Source: Craterostigma plantagineum
Lineage: Eukaryota; Streptophyta; Magnoliopsida; Lamiales; Linderniaceae
Length of the DNA stretch: 64,000 nt
Assembly (NCBI GenBank): GCA_027422505.1
Contig: JAPQWV010000001.1
Coordinates: 4,650,001-4,714,000 of the forward strand
Direction: 5' to 3'
Part shown: piece by piece, positions 1 through 12,440 of the stretch
Numbering within the stretch: the stretch's first letter is position 1
How the letters are laid out: every line of letters begins with the position of its first letter
Notes under the pieces: generated by a model
The model's database searches: none
What the model saw: the letters and a program-made list of their open reading frames with translations, nothing else
What the model was told of the DNA's origin: nothing
Position numbers and translations under genes: made by a program

Positions 1-398
1 GAGACAACGATGAGCCCTTCAAGGTGGTGGTCCGCGACACCCTCGAGGAGTTGGTCTCCGACTCGGGAAAAAACGTTTTGCTAGAGTTCTACGCGCCGTC
101 GTGCGGGCACTGCAAGAACTTCGAAGAGGTCGCCACGTCGTACGCGGGCGACGACGGCGTCTTAATCGCAAAGTTCGACGCCACGGCGAACGACGTCCCT
201 AAAGACATGTCTGATGTCCAGGGATTACCGACGGTGTACTTCAAGTCGTCGAGCGGCGACATGGCGACTTACGACGGGGACAGGACGAAGGATGACATCA
301 TCGGATTTATCGAGAGGAACCGAGACAAGAAACTCGCCGCCGGCGTTGGTCCTAAGGTTGTTGAGTCTGGCGAGGATGGCGTTAAGGATGAGCTGTGA
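1..398 (+). CDS. Protein disulfide isomerase, C-terminal part (5' truncated by the window)
   Basis: The reading frame is open from base 3 to a TGA at 396-398 and codes for the last thioredoxin-fold (a') domain of an endoplasmic reticulum protein disulfide isomerase. The redox site is CGHC in the context FYAPSCGHCKNFEE, followed by a GLPTVYFKSSSG segment that matches the cis-proline loop. The protein ends in KDEL, the signal for retention in the ER lumen. The family forms and rearranges disulfides in secreted proteins. Only about 130 of the usual 500 or so residues are present because the gene begins outside the window, so no start codon is called. Sequence and ending are typical of plant PDIL1 proteins; the exact paralogue cannot be told. 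The next gene runs towards it. Confidence 0.93.
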   Translation, partial: DNDEPFKVVVRDTLEELVSDSGKNVLLEFYAPSCGHCKNFEEVATSYAGDDGVLIAKFDATANDVPKDMSDVQGLPTVYFKSSSGDMATYDGDRTKDDIIGFIERNRDKKLAAGVGPKVVESGEDGVKDEL

Positions 399-822
399 AA
401 CGTGGGCTTTCTTTGTGTTCGCTATTTTCTGTTTTTTTTTTTTTTAATTATTATTGCAGTAAGTTAATAATTTGGGGAGTTTGCTAGTGCTGGTCTCTAT
501 GTGTTTAGGACAGGATGTTTATTTGGGTGAATTATGGGAACAGTTTTCGTATAATGTTGGGATGCCCCAAAAGCGAAAATGCCACCCCCCAACTTACTAA
601 CTTAAAAAAATACTAAAATGAACTGACTTATAAAATCACATGTACATAAGGTATGTGTAAATGTAACGAATGGATCTTGAGCAGCATTCAAGTGGTAATA
701 AATAAAATAGACCAATTTCAAGTTCGGCTTTCGGTCGATCCAACAATCGGATAAAAAAACTCAAAGCCGAGCACGCAAACAAATCGACAGTTAGCAGATA
801 ACCATACGATCAAACTCGTCGC
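399..822. other. Convergent intergenic region
   Basis: This holds the 3' untranslated region of the PDI gene (a T-rich stretch at 428-445 follows the stop) and the 3' untranslated region of the opposing PMP22-type gene. AATAAA occurs at 699-704 on the plus strand. I see no further gene or transposon here. Confidence 0.5.
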
Positions 823-1905
823 TTACTCGGGCACAGCTTTTTTTAAGCTCGCCATGTATGTCAAGTATATGCTCCACACGTATGCAAACGAACTGTTCAC
901 CAACGGCTGCATCCCAGAAAAAAATAAAAATATATAAGGATGTAATAAGCAATTTGCTACCAATTGAAATGCAAAGGCCTCGACTGTAATGATAACCTGG
1001 AGATGAACGGGGACGACTTTATACGTGAGGAAATCACACAGGGGCCAGTACATAAGACCGTTCATTAACGTAGGAATCAAATCTCTTCTTAGTCTTGCAG
1101 CAATCTCATCCTTGTTTTCGCCTAACACGGCAAAATTGAAGTGATTAGAATGGAACGAAATGTTCAAGATGATGATATCTTCGTTGTTTTCTTACAAACC
1201 TTGAAGAGCAGCGTTGTAAGAGAAGAAGGCGCCGTTGATGATTGGCCCGAGAAAGAGCTGTCCCATGGTGATTTTCTTTAAGGTAGAAAAAACATCCCTA
1301 TTCGGCAGTAACCTCGCCACGAAATTGAACCATAAGTGCTGAGAAGGGCCTAAGATAACCAGCCCGAATGTGGATATCCTCATCGTCCTTAACGGATCCC
1401 AATTCGAGCTTGGCTCCATCGTAATCACCTGAACATTTTGTTAACAGATCAATCGATGGAAGAGCTGATACCAAAGCCAGAAAATGATACACGCTAAAAT
1501 CAAGAATGGGCACCAATTTACCATTACAGAAAGAGCAAGGGAGACAAACTATCTTGCAATTAAAGAAGCAGAAAATCAAAGCCAATTCACCTGACAAGTG
1601 ACGTCAGCGGCGGCGTAAATAACGGCGGATGAGACGGCTTTGGTGAGAAGTGGGCGCGTTTCTAGCATGCCCAAGTACCAAGACAGGCCCCATTTACCGC
1701 GATTAGAAGAATGCGAACAGTAGCCGTTTTTCTGAGATTTTCCGAAGTGCGTAGGCGGCCGAAACGGCGTCGTTCGGGTACTGAATCGGTGGTGAATATG
1801 GTGCCGAATTGGGAAGTACGTTCGGCATTGCTGGTTGTACGGCGCAGATACGTCGCGCCGAAGGGCGGCGCGTTTGGTGAGGCTGGAAATGAAACGAAAC
1901 CTCAT
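823..1905 (-). CDS. Mpv17/PMP22 family peroxisomal or mitochondrial membrane protein
   Basis: Four exons on the minus strand join in frame: 1905-1591, 1428-1200, 1121-997 and 906-823, giving 250 residues. Every junction has GT and AG. Family hallmarks are visible in order: WYLGMLETRPLLTKAV at the start of the domain, LGPSQHLWFNF, a run of small residues around GPIINGAFF, then the signature MYWPLCDFLTYKVVPVHLQ and WSIYLTYMAS near the end. These small four-helix proteins sit in the peroxisomal or inner mitochondrial membrane and are thought to act as channels. Residues 1-70 are basic and serine-rich, resembling an organelle-targeting extension. The start at 1905 is the first ATG in the frame. 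Its promoter is shared with TAF4. Confidence 0.88.
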
Positions 1906-2781
1906 TCTTTCGTATGTTCTACTAATCCTAGGTTAGTAGATTGGGGAGTAGTTAGTTATAGAGATGAATTGACAACTTTGTCTCTTGCTGGGGAACAAAG
2001 AACAATATTACAAATTACGTAAAAGGTAAGTACCTGAAATTACAAATGAGGCCCTAAGGCTATAGCCATTTGTTATGAAGTATTATGCATTTCTGAAATT
2101 GTATTATGGATATAGATATTTCAGAACAACTTCTTTAACTAATAGAAGCAGTTAAATTACCATTGTATTCTTTCAAATACAATTTCATGTTATAAATATT
2201 CATGAAATAAAGCTTTCAATATATTATATTGAAAATTTTTTGATAAGTTAACTAATTTATCCAAAAGATTACCAAACGGAAAATTGTCCAAAGCTACTCA
2301 AATTATTTTTAAAATTTTAGTTGATCGTACTATTTTTATAACTCTTGCGCCATATGTCTTCGTCTTCCTCATTTAATTTTCTTTCGTTATTATGCAACTA
2401 TCGAGCGTTTACGAAAAGACGAAAAATTTTATAGCAGAAGGAACGGTGTCCCACTCGGGGCATTGTTCCCTCCGCTGAAAACGGCGATAGTTCTTTGCTA
2501 GATTTTTGGAGATTGCGCTAAAATCAAACATTCAATAGTATAAGGGACCAAATCATATTTATACATGAAATTTTGGGCGGTGATTGTATTTTGCCTGTAA
2601 CAATGTCAGTCGCCTCGCCTTCGCCTGTGCTTATAAATTAGAGAGCTCAGAGTTCAGATATTATCAATCCCCGTCAAACATTTCACTCCTAAAAGGTTTT
2701 TCAGCTGAAGGTATAGAATGAACAGACGATACGGTTGATGGTAATCTCTTCTGTGATCGTTCTTACGAATCATAAGTTGCG
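1906..2781. promoter_or_regulatory. Divergent promoter region between PMP22-type gene and TAF4
   Basis: About 880 bases separate the two divergent start codons. A TATA-like TTATAAATTAG at 2631-2641 lies about 150 bases before the TAF4 ATG and fits a plus-strand start near 2660. The stretch from 2040 to 2400 is very AT-rich with several small self-complementary pieces. A purine-rich, CG-bearing part at 2410-2500 is less AT-rich. No gene is visible. Confidence 0.45.
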
Positions 2782-5700
2782 ATGGACCCCAACATCATGA
2801 AGCTCCTCGAAGAAGACGAGGTTCCCATCTTTTTTTCTTTCTCTTTTTGCTGTTTGAATTCGTAATTGGAAATCTCTCTACTCCCCTCTGAACCCTTGTG
2901 CTGGGTTTTTCGACCCCAATTGCAATTCGTGGGTCGCCGGTATCTTGTGATTCTGTTAGGGTTTTGGCCGTCCGATCTCAGAAATTGACCTTTGAACTTC
3001 TGGGAAATTCGGTCTATTGCTGAGGTTGTCTCGTGCTAGTTATTGTACTTATGAATCCTATTCTCTTGAATAAATTTGCTTTTGTTGAAGTTAAATAGAG
3101 AAGTAATTGTATGTTTCACTGTGCCCTGAAAAGTGTCTTGGTTGGCTTTCTTCGTTCGTTCTGTGACTTGGATTGTTTTAGCTATAAGTCATGCTCGGAA
3201 AAGGATTATCTTTTGTAGTACTTTACTGATTTAAAAGTATGATGACTTTTGCAGGATGAAACAATGCATTCTGGAGCTGACGTGGACGCATTCACAGCCG
3301 AATTGAATAGAGATATTGAGGGAAATACTTCGACGTCGCAACAGCCACCTGACGGCAGTGGTATTTTGTTTTGTTTCCCAATTTAGTTCTTTCGACTGTC
3401 CGAAAATGGTGAATGTATCGTTGTATTTATGAGCTATCAGTTATCTTTTCCTCTTATCTTTTCCAAAAAATCTTTTTTCATATACTTCGGTTGATAATAG
3501 TCTGTGCACTAGGTAGGCATATTTATATCATGTATGTATAAATTTTTATTCAAGGATTTTTATAAGTAGAATCAACTGCTTGGTTGATTATTGGACTTTA
3601 GAGTCAGATTCTCCAGAAGCAACATGATTACTTCAGGAACGTTTACATAGCAGACAATCTATAATCATTTTACTTTGAATGTTATTTTTTGTGGAACTTT
3701 TGGATCATGGCGTCATGTTATTTGACAAGTTGTATTGTAGCGTAGTGGAGATAGGTTCGGTTTTTGTTTCTGGGAGGTTTCGATTAGTTGAATTTCATGT
3801 GTGATGACTTTGTTTTCTCCGTTGGCTTATTTTCCAAATGCACCAGGCTTGGCTCGGGAAAACAGCCAGAACGCGGAACATTTTCTTCCACATTGGCAAA
3901 TGCCCGGCCATGAAGGAATAGATAGTCTCCAAAGCGGGCAAGGAAGTATGCGCACGGAGGAAACAGAGCAGCACTCATCTCAAATGGAATCACAAGAACA
4001 ACATGGCTCAGAACGTGAGAGTAAAGATAACGAACATAGCTTGTCGGTGGAATCTGATACACAGCCGCAAGTCGATCAGAATGTTTTCGACTTATCTCAA
4101 CCTCGCGGTACCCAAACGTCTGGAGAACAAGCTAGGCATGAAGAACAGAATGCGAACCGTAATAATCAGTTTCGTGGGATGGTTTCAAATACTTCACAGC
4201 AGCCAATGCCTGTGGACTCGAGCGTTGAACAGTCTTTGTCGCCCGGTGTGGTAAATAAAAGCACTACTAACATTGGGACGTCAGCAATGAACCAAGATTC
4301 TATGGGGATGGGAATGAGTAACCAACAGGCGAGGACCTCAGGGATGGCAAATCAACAATCCCTGACAGGTGGCAGTCAGCAATCGGGCGGAGCGCTTAAG
4401 TTGAACAAGCAAGTTCCCTTTGGCTTGCTGCTTCCTATAATACAGCCACAGCTTGACAAGGACAGGGCAATGCAGCTTCACACTCTTTACTTTAAGCTAA
4501 AGGTACATTTCAGTTGTTTAAGAAAAATGAGTTATCAGACATCTGACTAACTCTTGTTGTAACCGTGGTGTTCCAGAAAAATGAGATCACTAAAGATGGA
4601 TTTATCAGACACATGAGAAGTATTGTGGGTGACCAGATGTTAAAAATGGCAGTGTACAAGCTGCAGACTCAAGTTCGTATGTCAATTTTCATGCATTAGT
4701 ATCCAAATTGTGAGTCCTGATCATGATTTCTATCGTACAATGTTTTGTAAGTTAGGTTTCAAAAAATGCTCAAGCTGGCCCTGGTCAATCGCAACCTCAT
4801 GCCTCTGGACGAGGTAGTAAAGCTCTTTAGTTGACCAGCTCTGTTCGTTCAAGTATCTTATTCCGGCACTTTGGCTTCTTTTTTTTTCCTAGATTCGATC
4901 AATTCAATTGATGACGGTAGTATTGCGAATTCACATGAGGTGGAAAACCTAGCAACTGCACAGGGACAAGGTGCTTTAGCCCAAGACAGAAAGCATCCTG
5001 CCTTCCCAACCCAGGGTCCTAATAAACAGCAAAATATGCACTTCTCTCAAAGTTCGTTTCCTGGAATGGCAACTGGGGGAAGTAACTATCCTACTTTTTC
5101 AAGTAAATAATGTTCATCTTCAGCGTCTATGCACAAATGAAGCATTTTAGTTAATCACTTGAGACATTAACACCAAACCATCAATGCAGTGAACATGCCT
5201 AACAAGATACAACCTGGAGGCCCAACACAACCAAACAGCAACTCACCGTGGGCACCATTGGGTCATGTAAAGCCAGAACCATTTGATCACTCCAACGAAC
5301 AAAATAAAACCCTTTTTTCTTCACCACGGGGTTTGTCTTCTGGCCCTGTAAGGCCAGCCAATGTCGTTCCAGGGAAATTTAGAGATGAATCCTTTGATAT
5401 GCAGCAGCCATCTCGAACGGGGCTCGCTTCGTCCTTGCCAACGAACACGGCTTCCTCACCCATTTCAAGCCAGATCGAACCCAATATTCTGGTATTTTAT
5501 GATCTTCGTATACATTCTTTGGTAGAAAGGCGCCTCTATCCTTTTGCAGAATATATTCGTTGGGTGTTTTTTGGAGCTTTTCTTGTTTATTAATTAGACT
5601 CCCTGTTATAACAGTTTATTAGTATTTTCCCAATTCAGGTTATCGGTCTTGGATCTAATCCTAATTCGGATAGACTTCTCGATTACAAAACCAACATTTC

Positions 5701-7997
5701 TATAATTCCAATTTCTCTTGTTTTAATGCAGTCATTTATTAATCGTAATGCAAATGTTATTTGATGTTGTTCTTTTAATAACAATGATTTATATAATATA
5801 TATATTCGGCGTGTTGTAACTTTTTTTATCCTTCAGTCAAATAATCGGATGAATTCTTTGACGTCTCCCATTGGGTCTGGAAATATCTCAAAGTCGGCGC
5901 CCCCGAAGAAACCTGTACCTGGCCAGAAAAGGCCTATGGAAACGCCCGGTTCTTCACCTCCTAGGTGAGTCCACATGAATAATATGATTCAATCGTATTT
6001 GTCTCTCCGTTCCCTATTTAATTCTTTTGATTTTAATAGTAAGAAGCAAAAAGCGCCTGGAGCCCTTTCGGACCAAAGCATCGAGCATCTCAACGATGTT
6101 ACGGCAGTGAGCGGAGTCGATCTGAAGGTATTGTCAACCTAAAGAATTTGTCGCTTGGATTTGAACATCATGAAATTGAGTTGCTAAGTAAGTTTTTTCC
6201 ATCAGACCTTCATGGGGTTCGTGCCCTATCTTAATTTTTGTGAAAAAAATATAAATAGGAGGAGGAGGAACACCTGCTTTCTGTTCCCAAGGAAGGTGGC
6301 CGTGTGTCAGAGGCATCACGTCGAGTTGTTCAAGAAGAAGAAGAAAGAATTATTTTGAACAAAGGCCCCCTTCAGAAGATGTTGGTAGAAACAAGTTAGT
6401 ATTCCACTAAGTATTCTACTTGTTTGATTATCTTGATTGAATCTATCCCTGGGATGCTTGTTTCTTATCTCCAAAGTTCACATCTTATTGTGATAATTCT
6501 TGGACAGTGGCAAAGCATGGCCTGAAGAACATTGGAAGTGACGTCGAGCGATGCTTATCATTGGTAAGACCGTCTGTTTATTTAACTTTAAATGATAAGT
6601 TTGTGACTCGTTTCTTGTTTGTTAAATTTTGAAGTGCGTGGAGGAGAGACTGCGTGGTCTTATAACTAATCTCATCAGAACGTCCAAACAGAGACATGAT
6701 ATAGAAAAGCACAGGCACAAATGTGTTGTAACCTCAGATATCAGGGAAAAAATACGCTCTATCAACAACAAAGCCCGCGAGGAGTGGGAAAAGAAACAAG
6801 CCGAAACCGAAAAATCGCAAGACCCAAACGAAGTAAGCCTTCTCTATTTGTCCATTGCTTATTACCAATGCCAAGAGAGCCTGCAATATTACTCTGCCCT
6901 TTTCTTTATGCAATGTACAGCCCGAGGAAGCTAATGGGGTCGATGACAAGGAAAGAGACGAAGCTCGTGCGAAGCTAACCAAGGTACCGAATGAAGCCCA
7001 TAGCCTTCTTAGTTCTTACAAGTTCATGCAAGTGGTATAAAGAAAAACTCTTCCTAAGAATCTTGTTTCTTGTCTTTGCCGTAGGCTAACAAGGAAGAAG
7101 ACGACAAAATGCGTGCAACAGCTGCGAATGTCGCTGTTCGAGCTGCAACTGGTGTCAGTGATATGCTTTCCAGATGGCAGTTGATGGTTGAGGCCAAGCA
7201 AAAGCAAGGAGGAGCAACCGATGCTTCATCTTCGGCTGCTTCTCAGCCTGGTAAGGATTTGCCGAAGAAGGCCTCTCTCGCCTCCAAGAAGAACGCAAGG
7301 GAGGGTAAAGATGCAGAAAAGCGCGGTCCCTTAGCTGCTTCAACTACCCCCTGTGAGTTATTTATCGATGTTTATGGCCTCGAAGTCTCTGAATTATATT
7401 TTTTTAGTGCTGTATATTTGGGGGGGTGGCATTTTAAGGATGCATAAATTAGGGGGTGGCAATTTTAGGACAATTAGCTTCGAAACTGTAGCAATTTGAG
7501 GACACTTAAATTTTGCAATTGGTGGGTAATGAGTAAAACTGAAGCAGTTTTGAGCACAATAAGTTTCAAACTTCTGGCGTTAGTTGTCCTCAAGTTGCTT
7601 CAATTTTGAAATTTAGTATACTAAAAAAATTGCAACTTTTAGTTCAAGCGTTCAGAAATTGCTTCAATTTTGAAACACGTTGATTTGGATTGTTCCTATA
7701 AAGCCACCGCACGTAACGTAATACAATTAAAGCCTTCTCATCAATGGTCTATAGTGCAAGAAGTCGAGTCTTTTACGTATGATGAACCCCATTTTCTTAC
7801 CATTTTTCTCCCTTACGACAGCATCGATGAGGAAAAATGCAAGGCCCCAGTCGGTGGTTCCTCGAGTGGCTCGAACCATCTCAGTCAAGGACGTGCTTGC
7901 GGTCTTAGAAAGGGAGCCTCAAATGACGAAATCGCCACTGCTCTATCGCCTATATAATCAGACCCCAAATGCTGATGATGAAAACAATAAACAGTAA
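2782..7997 (+). CDS. TAF4: Transcription initiation factor TFIID subunit 4 (TAF4)
   Basis: Fifteen exons read through in phase: 2782-2820, 3255-3360, 3847-4502, 4577-4672, 4756-4813, 4893-5102, 5190-5491, 5837-5964, 6040-6127, 6259-6394, 6508-6563, 6635-6832, 6921-6983, 7085-7352 and 7822-7997. The protein starts [13 protein letters not shown] like plant TAF4. A Gln/Ser-rich middle follows, then the plant RST module ([20 protein letters not shown], crossing into exon 4), then the TAF4 histone-fold region from exon 9 ([12 protein letters not shown]) through [19 protein letters not shown]. The C-terminal conserved block ends with [13 protein letters not shown]4 pairs with TAF12 by its histone fold and holds TFIID together at RNA polymerase II promoters. 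All splice sites are GT-AG and I see no disabling change. The small exons are inferred from phase and conservation, so one or two borders could be off by a few bases. Confidence 0.9.
7410..7680. repeat. Foldback-like repeat inside TAF4 intron 14
   Basis: Two arms face each other: GTAGCAATTTGAGGACA near 7487 and TGTCCTCAAGTTGCTTC near 7578, with GGCAATTTTAGGACAA repeated near 7457. The arrangement looks like a small, decayed foldback transposon in the last intron. Ends and target duplication are unclear. Confidence 0.35.
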
Positions 7998-8950
7998 ATG
8001 ATCTGATCTGACTTCATAGGACTTGATGTAAGTTGCTGCAGTTTCTCCCTGATTTGATTTGAATCCAAATGTTGGTACTTCTTTTTTAGTTTGAATCCTT
8101 CTTGTCTTGTATACAGGAAAACCCGAAATCATGGTTGAGTTTGCACCTTGATTAACATCTTATGTATCGTGCCAATAGTTTTTATTACCAAAGAATATGT
8201 ACAACACAGTAGAAAAAGCTTAATAAATGGCCTACTCGTAATCTACACTCGTCACATTCGTAATCTACACTCGTCACTTCCCACAGAGAGGCATCGTCAC
8301 ATCAAGTAGTACGACAATAGACAACCTAAGCTTAACTTCCTCGTACACACAAAAAAAATCCTAGTAATCTCCGAAGAATCTAATCTTTTACTACAACTTC
8401 TTTTGAACTACTTCTAAAAGGCCTTCTGTGATAAAGCAAGCAGATCTTGGAACAGAGAGATCTCTTCATCATCACAGAGCCCATAACCTTGAACAGAGCA
8501 TCCACGTTGTTGAGCTGAACTGAAAATCAAGAACAACGTCGTCTACTTCGCTCCAATTGTTCATCATTACCAATGTACTATTTGTTTCACACATATAACA
8601 ATTTGTTTGAATCCTACAAACTAACTTGATTACGACGACGAGTAAGCAGTATGGCAGGCGTGGAGATGTTTCGCCACTTAATCGTTTTTATTACTAAGAG
8701 TAGGAGAAAGTTACACTGCAAGCAGAATTCATATATTAATTTTCTTGTAGAATAGAATAACCCTCACCGTCACCGCTAAATAAAAATCTATATTCTTACG
8801 CATGGCATGTAGAATCATGCAAAACTGAACATGATATAAAGTCACATATTATAGTCAATAATTTTACGGAAAAACAATTATAAGGTGGTTCCTTAGTCGT
8901 CGTCGTCTTGATCTTTTACCCTATTGTATTGAATCAAAAAAAGGTCAGTG
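7998..8950. other. TAF4 3' flank, no gene recognised
   Basis: Contains the TAF4 3' untranslated region and AT-rich sequence. A 22-base unit with core TCGTAATCTACACTCGTCAC is present twice in a row at 8235-8278. Nothing else is recognisable. Confidence 0.4.
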
Positions 8951-9325
8951 CTAGGGCCCTCCCATCTCATCATCGGGCGGCGGCAAAAGGACGGCGGCTA
9001 CGCATATCAAGGCGGTGGTCAAAATCACAGAGCCCGAAATAAGCAAATGCATCGGAAAAGTCATCGGCTCGATGAGGTCCATGGTGAAGAATCGAGTGAC
9101 AAAGAAGACGGACGCAATGTTGATGGCGACGCGCAGGCGTAAGCCCATGGGCTGAATTTCCTCGGGAAGGAAGCTTCTAGTAAGTAGGCATCCCAACGGG
9201 CCCCACGACCAAGCATACGCAGTCACGTACACCGCAACGGCTCCAACCACCATCGACGCACCACCAACTCCGAGGACGACAAATAACGTGATGATTACCT
9301 GTTTCATTTCATCATCACTTATAAA

Positions 9326-9326
<1 letters not shown>

Positions 9327-9369
<43 letters not shown>
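9327..9369. repeat. (TAA)n microsatellite
   Basis: About fourteen uninterrupted TAA units lie in an intron of the STP pseudogene. Read on the minus strand they produce an artefactual run of isoleucines. Confidence 0.95.
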
Positions 9370-9370
<1 letters not shown>

Positions 9371-10035
9371 GTTGATGACCTGGCATAGCAACATGGCAAG
9401 CCCGCCCCTTAGGGAGGATAACAACAATAATCTCGTCGAGGCGCACGTGAGGATTGCGTTGACGGCGTAAATAGCGCACGAGCACGATGACCACGTGTCC
9501 TCGCTCAGGCCGATGGCTCTGAACAAGCCGGGAGCGTATATGGTCATGTAAACGTATATGCTGGCTGTTGACTAATCTCCAAGCTGACCCACACAAAAGA
9601 CAATAACAAAAGCATGAAAATGAACAGTAACAAGATAAGAAGAAAGAAGCATGAAGCGTGAGAGGCTGCGCATGCAATAGTCAAGATAGTAGCAAGAAAA
9701 GAGGATCTTTGGGGAAGAAAAATATGAAGAAGACGAAAAAAGCAATCTATCCCCAGCCGCCTAAATCTACTATGATGAATTAGATGCTTGACTATCTCTT
9801 AGTTTCTATCTATATATATATCGGTATTAGACCTTGAAGAGATGTAAGGGGAGTGAGTTACGTGCATAGAGTGGAGAGAAAAGGCAGAAAGTGCCGTGTG
9901 TGGTGAGTGGAGAAAAAGAGAAAAGCTTAACGTGTGTGTGCATGTAAGAAATAGGAAAAAGGTTTTGTTCCTCTGTCTGAAAAGAAATCGTTCCTCCTCA
10001 TTCGACCTCATATATAAAGAAAATAAAACAACAAA

Positions 10036-10650
10036 ATGGTATCAGAGTCGATGGTGTCGCCAACGCCAATGGAGCAAGAGCCGATGATGTCGCCAGAGTC
10101 AACAGAGCCGATGGTGCCAATGGTGTCGAAGCGGATATTATTTGCCCACATGTTAATCCCGCAACTCACCGAAAATAACTACGCAAGGTGGAGCGTCGAA
10201 ATGAAAGCTCTATTCAAATCGCAAGGCTTATGGGAGATAGTCGAAGATGGATATTCACCAGATACGACGAAGTATAAAAAGTCGCAACGGAAGACGTTGG
10301 GAGCCGCCGTCAGAGAAAATGGTCTCGCGGTCCTTCTCATCTACAAGGCGTTAGATTTTATCGGTCTCGGAGCCATAGGCGCAACGAGAAAAGCCAAGGA
10401 AGCCTGGGATCTGTTGGAGAAAGCATACAAAGACGCTGATTACACCAACCAAGTTCAGCCACAAAAACTGGGCGAACTTGCAACGACGAAGGAGGACGAA
10501 AAGAACATTGAGGGCGAACCCGTACGAGAAAAAGTATCTCGTGACGTGGAGAGCGAGCGTGATAAAGATCACGCTGAGCCAGTGGTAAAAAATATGATGA
10601 ACCACCACAGAAACCCGAGATGGGAAAAGAAGGCGAATCATCAAAGATGA
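10036..10650 (+). CDS. Gag-like protein with DUF4219/UBN2-type domain
   Basis: Residues 35-75 carry LTENNYARWSVEMKALFKSQ followed by GLWEIVEDGY, the conserved start of the Copia gag domain (DUF4219 then UBN2). The next block, with AWDLLEKAYKD, fits UBN2. The frame's first ATG overlaps the primer-binding site, so the real start may be an internal methionine a few codons on. After residue 160 the protein becomes Lys/Glu-rich and breaks into another frame near 10590, where coding potential continues in the overlapping frame downstream. Gag proteins form the particle that packages element RNA. Confidence 0.65.
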   Translation: MVSESMVSPTPMEQEPMMSPESTEPMVPMVSKRILFAHMLIPQLTENNYARWSVEMKALFKSQGLWEIVEDGYSPDTTKYKKSQRKTLGAAVRENGLAVLLIYKALDFIGLGAIGATRKAKEAWDLLEKAYKDADYTNQVQPQKLGELATTKEDEKNIEGEPVREKVSRDVESERDKDHAEPVVKNMMNHHRNPRWEKKANHQR

Positions 10651-11665
10651 AAGTCGATGGCGATGAAGAGGAGGAAATATATCCAAAGGTCGAGGAGCCC
10701 GTGGAAGAAGAAAAGAAAAACGGAGTTCCAAACGAAGGAGAGCTCGAGAAAGAAGAGGTGTACGAAGAAACGCCGCCACGACAACCACCTGAGAAAGTCG
10801 AGGAGATCGACGTGAAGGCATCGAAAAATGCCCAGGAGAAGGAGAACGAGGTCGACGATGCCATGCACACGTCGGAGGAAGCTAAAGATAAATTTCACGA
10901 GGCGAATAATAAAGCCACGGAGAAATACAACACGGTAGCCGAGAACGGTGTTGATACCGGAGAAGAGACGAGAAAGAAGCCAGCTCCCCAGCAGGCTGAA
11001 GAAGCCATGCGAGGAGAGAACCAGGAACGTGGCGTGAAAGAGACGACCAGCGCAGCCACGACGAAGGTCCTGCAACATGTTAATCGAAAAGTCGCTAAAC
11101 AAATGACTGGAGAACCTATCAAGGCCAGTCCTACCAACAAAGACCACGCTCACGAGGAAAAGGTCCGTGAGAAAGATAAGGAGGTGAAGCGGTGGATCAT
11201 GGCGAGAGACAGTCTTGAAGCCTACATGAACAACTTGAAAAAGCGAAGTAACGAGAAGTACAAGCTCGCCGGAAAATCAGAGGCGGACGATATCGCGACG
11301 ACGACCAAGGAAGCTCCCATGCTGATAGTCGAGAACAAAAAATGAAGGAAAAAGCGGCGACTGACGTACCAATGAAGGAGACCCTGGAGATGCCAAGAAA
11401 GGCCAAGCGATCCAGAGCTAAGGATCCAATCGACACACCCGCGGATATTGGGCACGACAAAGCCCGTGTAAAGGTCGTGGAGAAGGTCGCAAATAAATTC
11501 AGAAAAAGTGATATGTTCGTGAACAACGAGACACAGCCATACATGGTCGTCACCATGAAGGAGATTAACGAGAAAGAGCATGAAGGATTCGACACGCTAG
11601 ATGCTGGCGACGAGACGACGAGCCTGACGAGCTACGTCCCGAAGATGGAGGAAAAACATTACTAA
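10620..11665 (+). pseudogene. Lys/Glu-rich extension of the gag-like protein, in two frames
   Basis: Two open stretches (10620-11345 and 11342-11665) continue the gag-like gene in shifted frames. The second shift is at an A6 run (11337-11342). The product is highly charged, alanine/lysine/glutamate-rich and LEA-like, with no zinc knuckle. The piece EVKRWIMARDSLEAYMNNL near 11190-11240 resembles the helical lid of HSP70 proteins, where plant HSP70s have a similar ...VEAKNALENYAYNMR... segment. That resemblance is short and could be chance. Frame breaks suggest a decayed gene. Confidence 0.5.
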
Positions 11666-12028
11666 ATTTATTACAGCACCGACGGAAGCGAAAAGGCTAT
11701 AGATAGCTCTCTACACTTCGAAAACCCGATGAAGAAGTGCTACTAAGTTTTGCATGCGGTTGACGCGATCGACGAATATACAGTCGGACAGTTGAAAGAG
11801 TACGACCAAAGGAGTGTGTCGGACGAATATTGGAAAAGTACTAGGACAAAGGAAAAACAGATTTATGGAAATATCTAGTTTGGACAGCACATGTTGAGCG
11901 TTCAAGCGAAGTGCTCGAAGACGCCTGTTGACGGCAAGTGGCGTGCCGCGACATACGACAGACGAAAAAGAGTTAAGTTTAAGGAGGATTGAAAGACCGA
12001 AAGAAGATTGAGGTTAAGGGGGGAATTT

Positions 12029-12440
12029 GTTAGATAAGCTCAATAAAAAAGGGGTTCATACCTAAAGAAAAAGTTAACATAAACAATAAAGAAGGCCGCA
12101 TGAAATCTAAGACAATTCAAAAGAGCACATCTAGGAAATCTCTTGGAAGAAAACGTAAAAAAAAGGCTGCGAAAGTGAAGTACAAAGACAAATTAAAGAT
12201 TTCATATGATATGATAAGATTTGCATTTATTGACTATTCTTACGCTGTACTTGATCTATTTATATGCATGCATGGGTCGTGAATGAACTGTGGGGCTGAA
12301 GAAAAGAAAGATAAGGCACAAAGTGCCATGCTATATGAGTTGTGAATGAGCTAAAAAATGTGAAGTGTTGTACGTGTAAAAGAGAAGAAATAAGAAAAAG
12401 AGTTGCCAAGTTCTTTATTCTCTTCATTTCGATCCTTACA
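12029..12440 (+). repeat. Putative 3' LTR of the gag-only element
   Basis: Begins TGTTAGATAAGC immediately after a polypurine tract and contains a promoter-like AT-rich part and an A-rich block. The end near 12440 is judged from where similarity with the 5' side stops, so it is approximate. Confidence 0.45.

Noticed and set aside
9315..9677. Frame with long isoleucine or tyrosine runs
   Set aside because: Translation of the (TAA)n microsatellite in an intron of the STP pseudogene.
10036..10038. True start codon of the gag-like gene at the primer-binding site
   Set aside because: The ATG overlaps the tRNA primer site by chance of its sequence (ATGGTATCAGAG); a downstream methionine is more natural.
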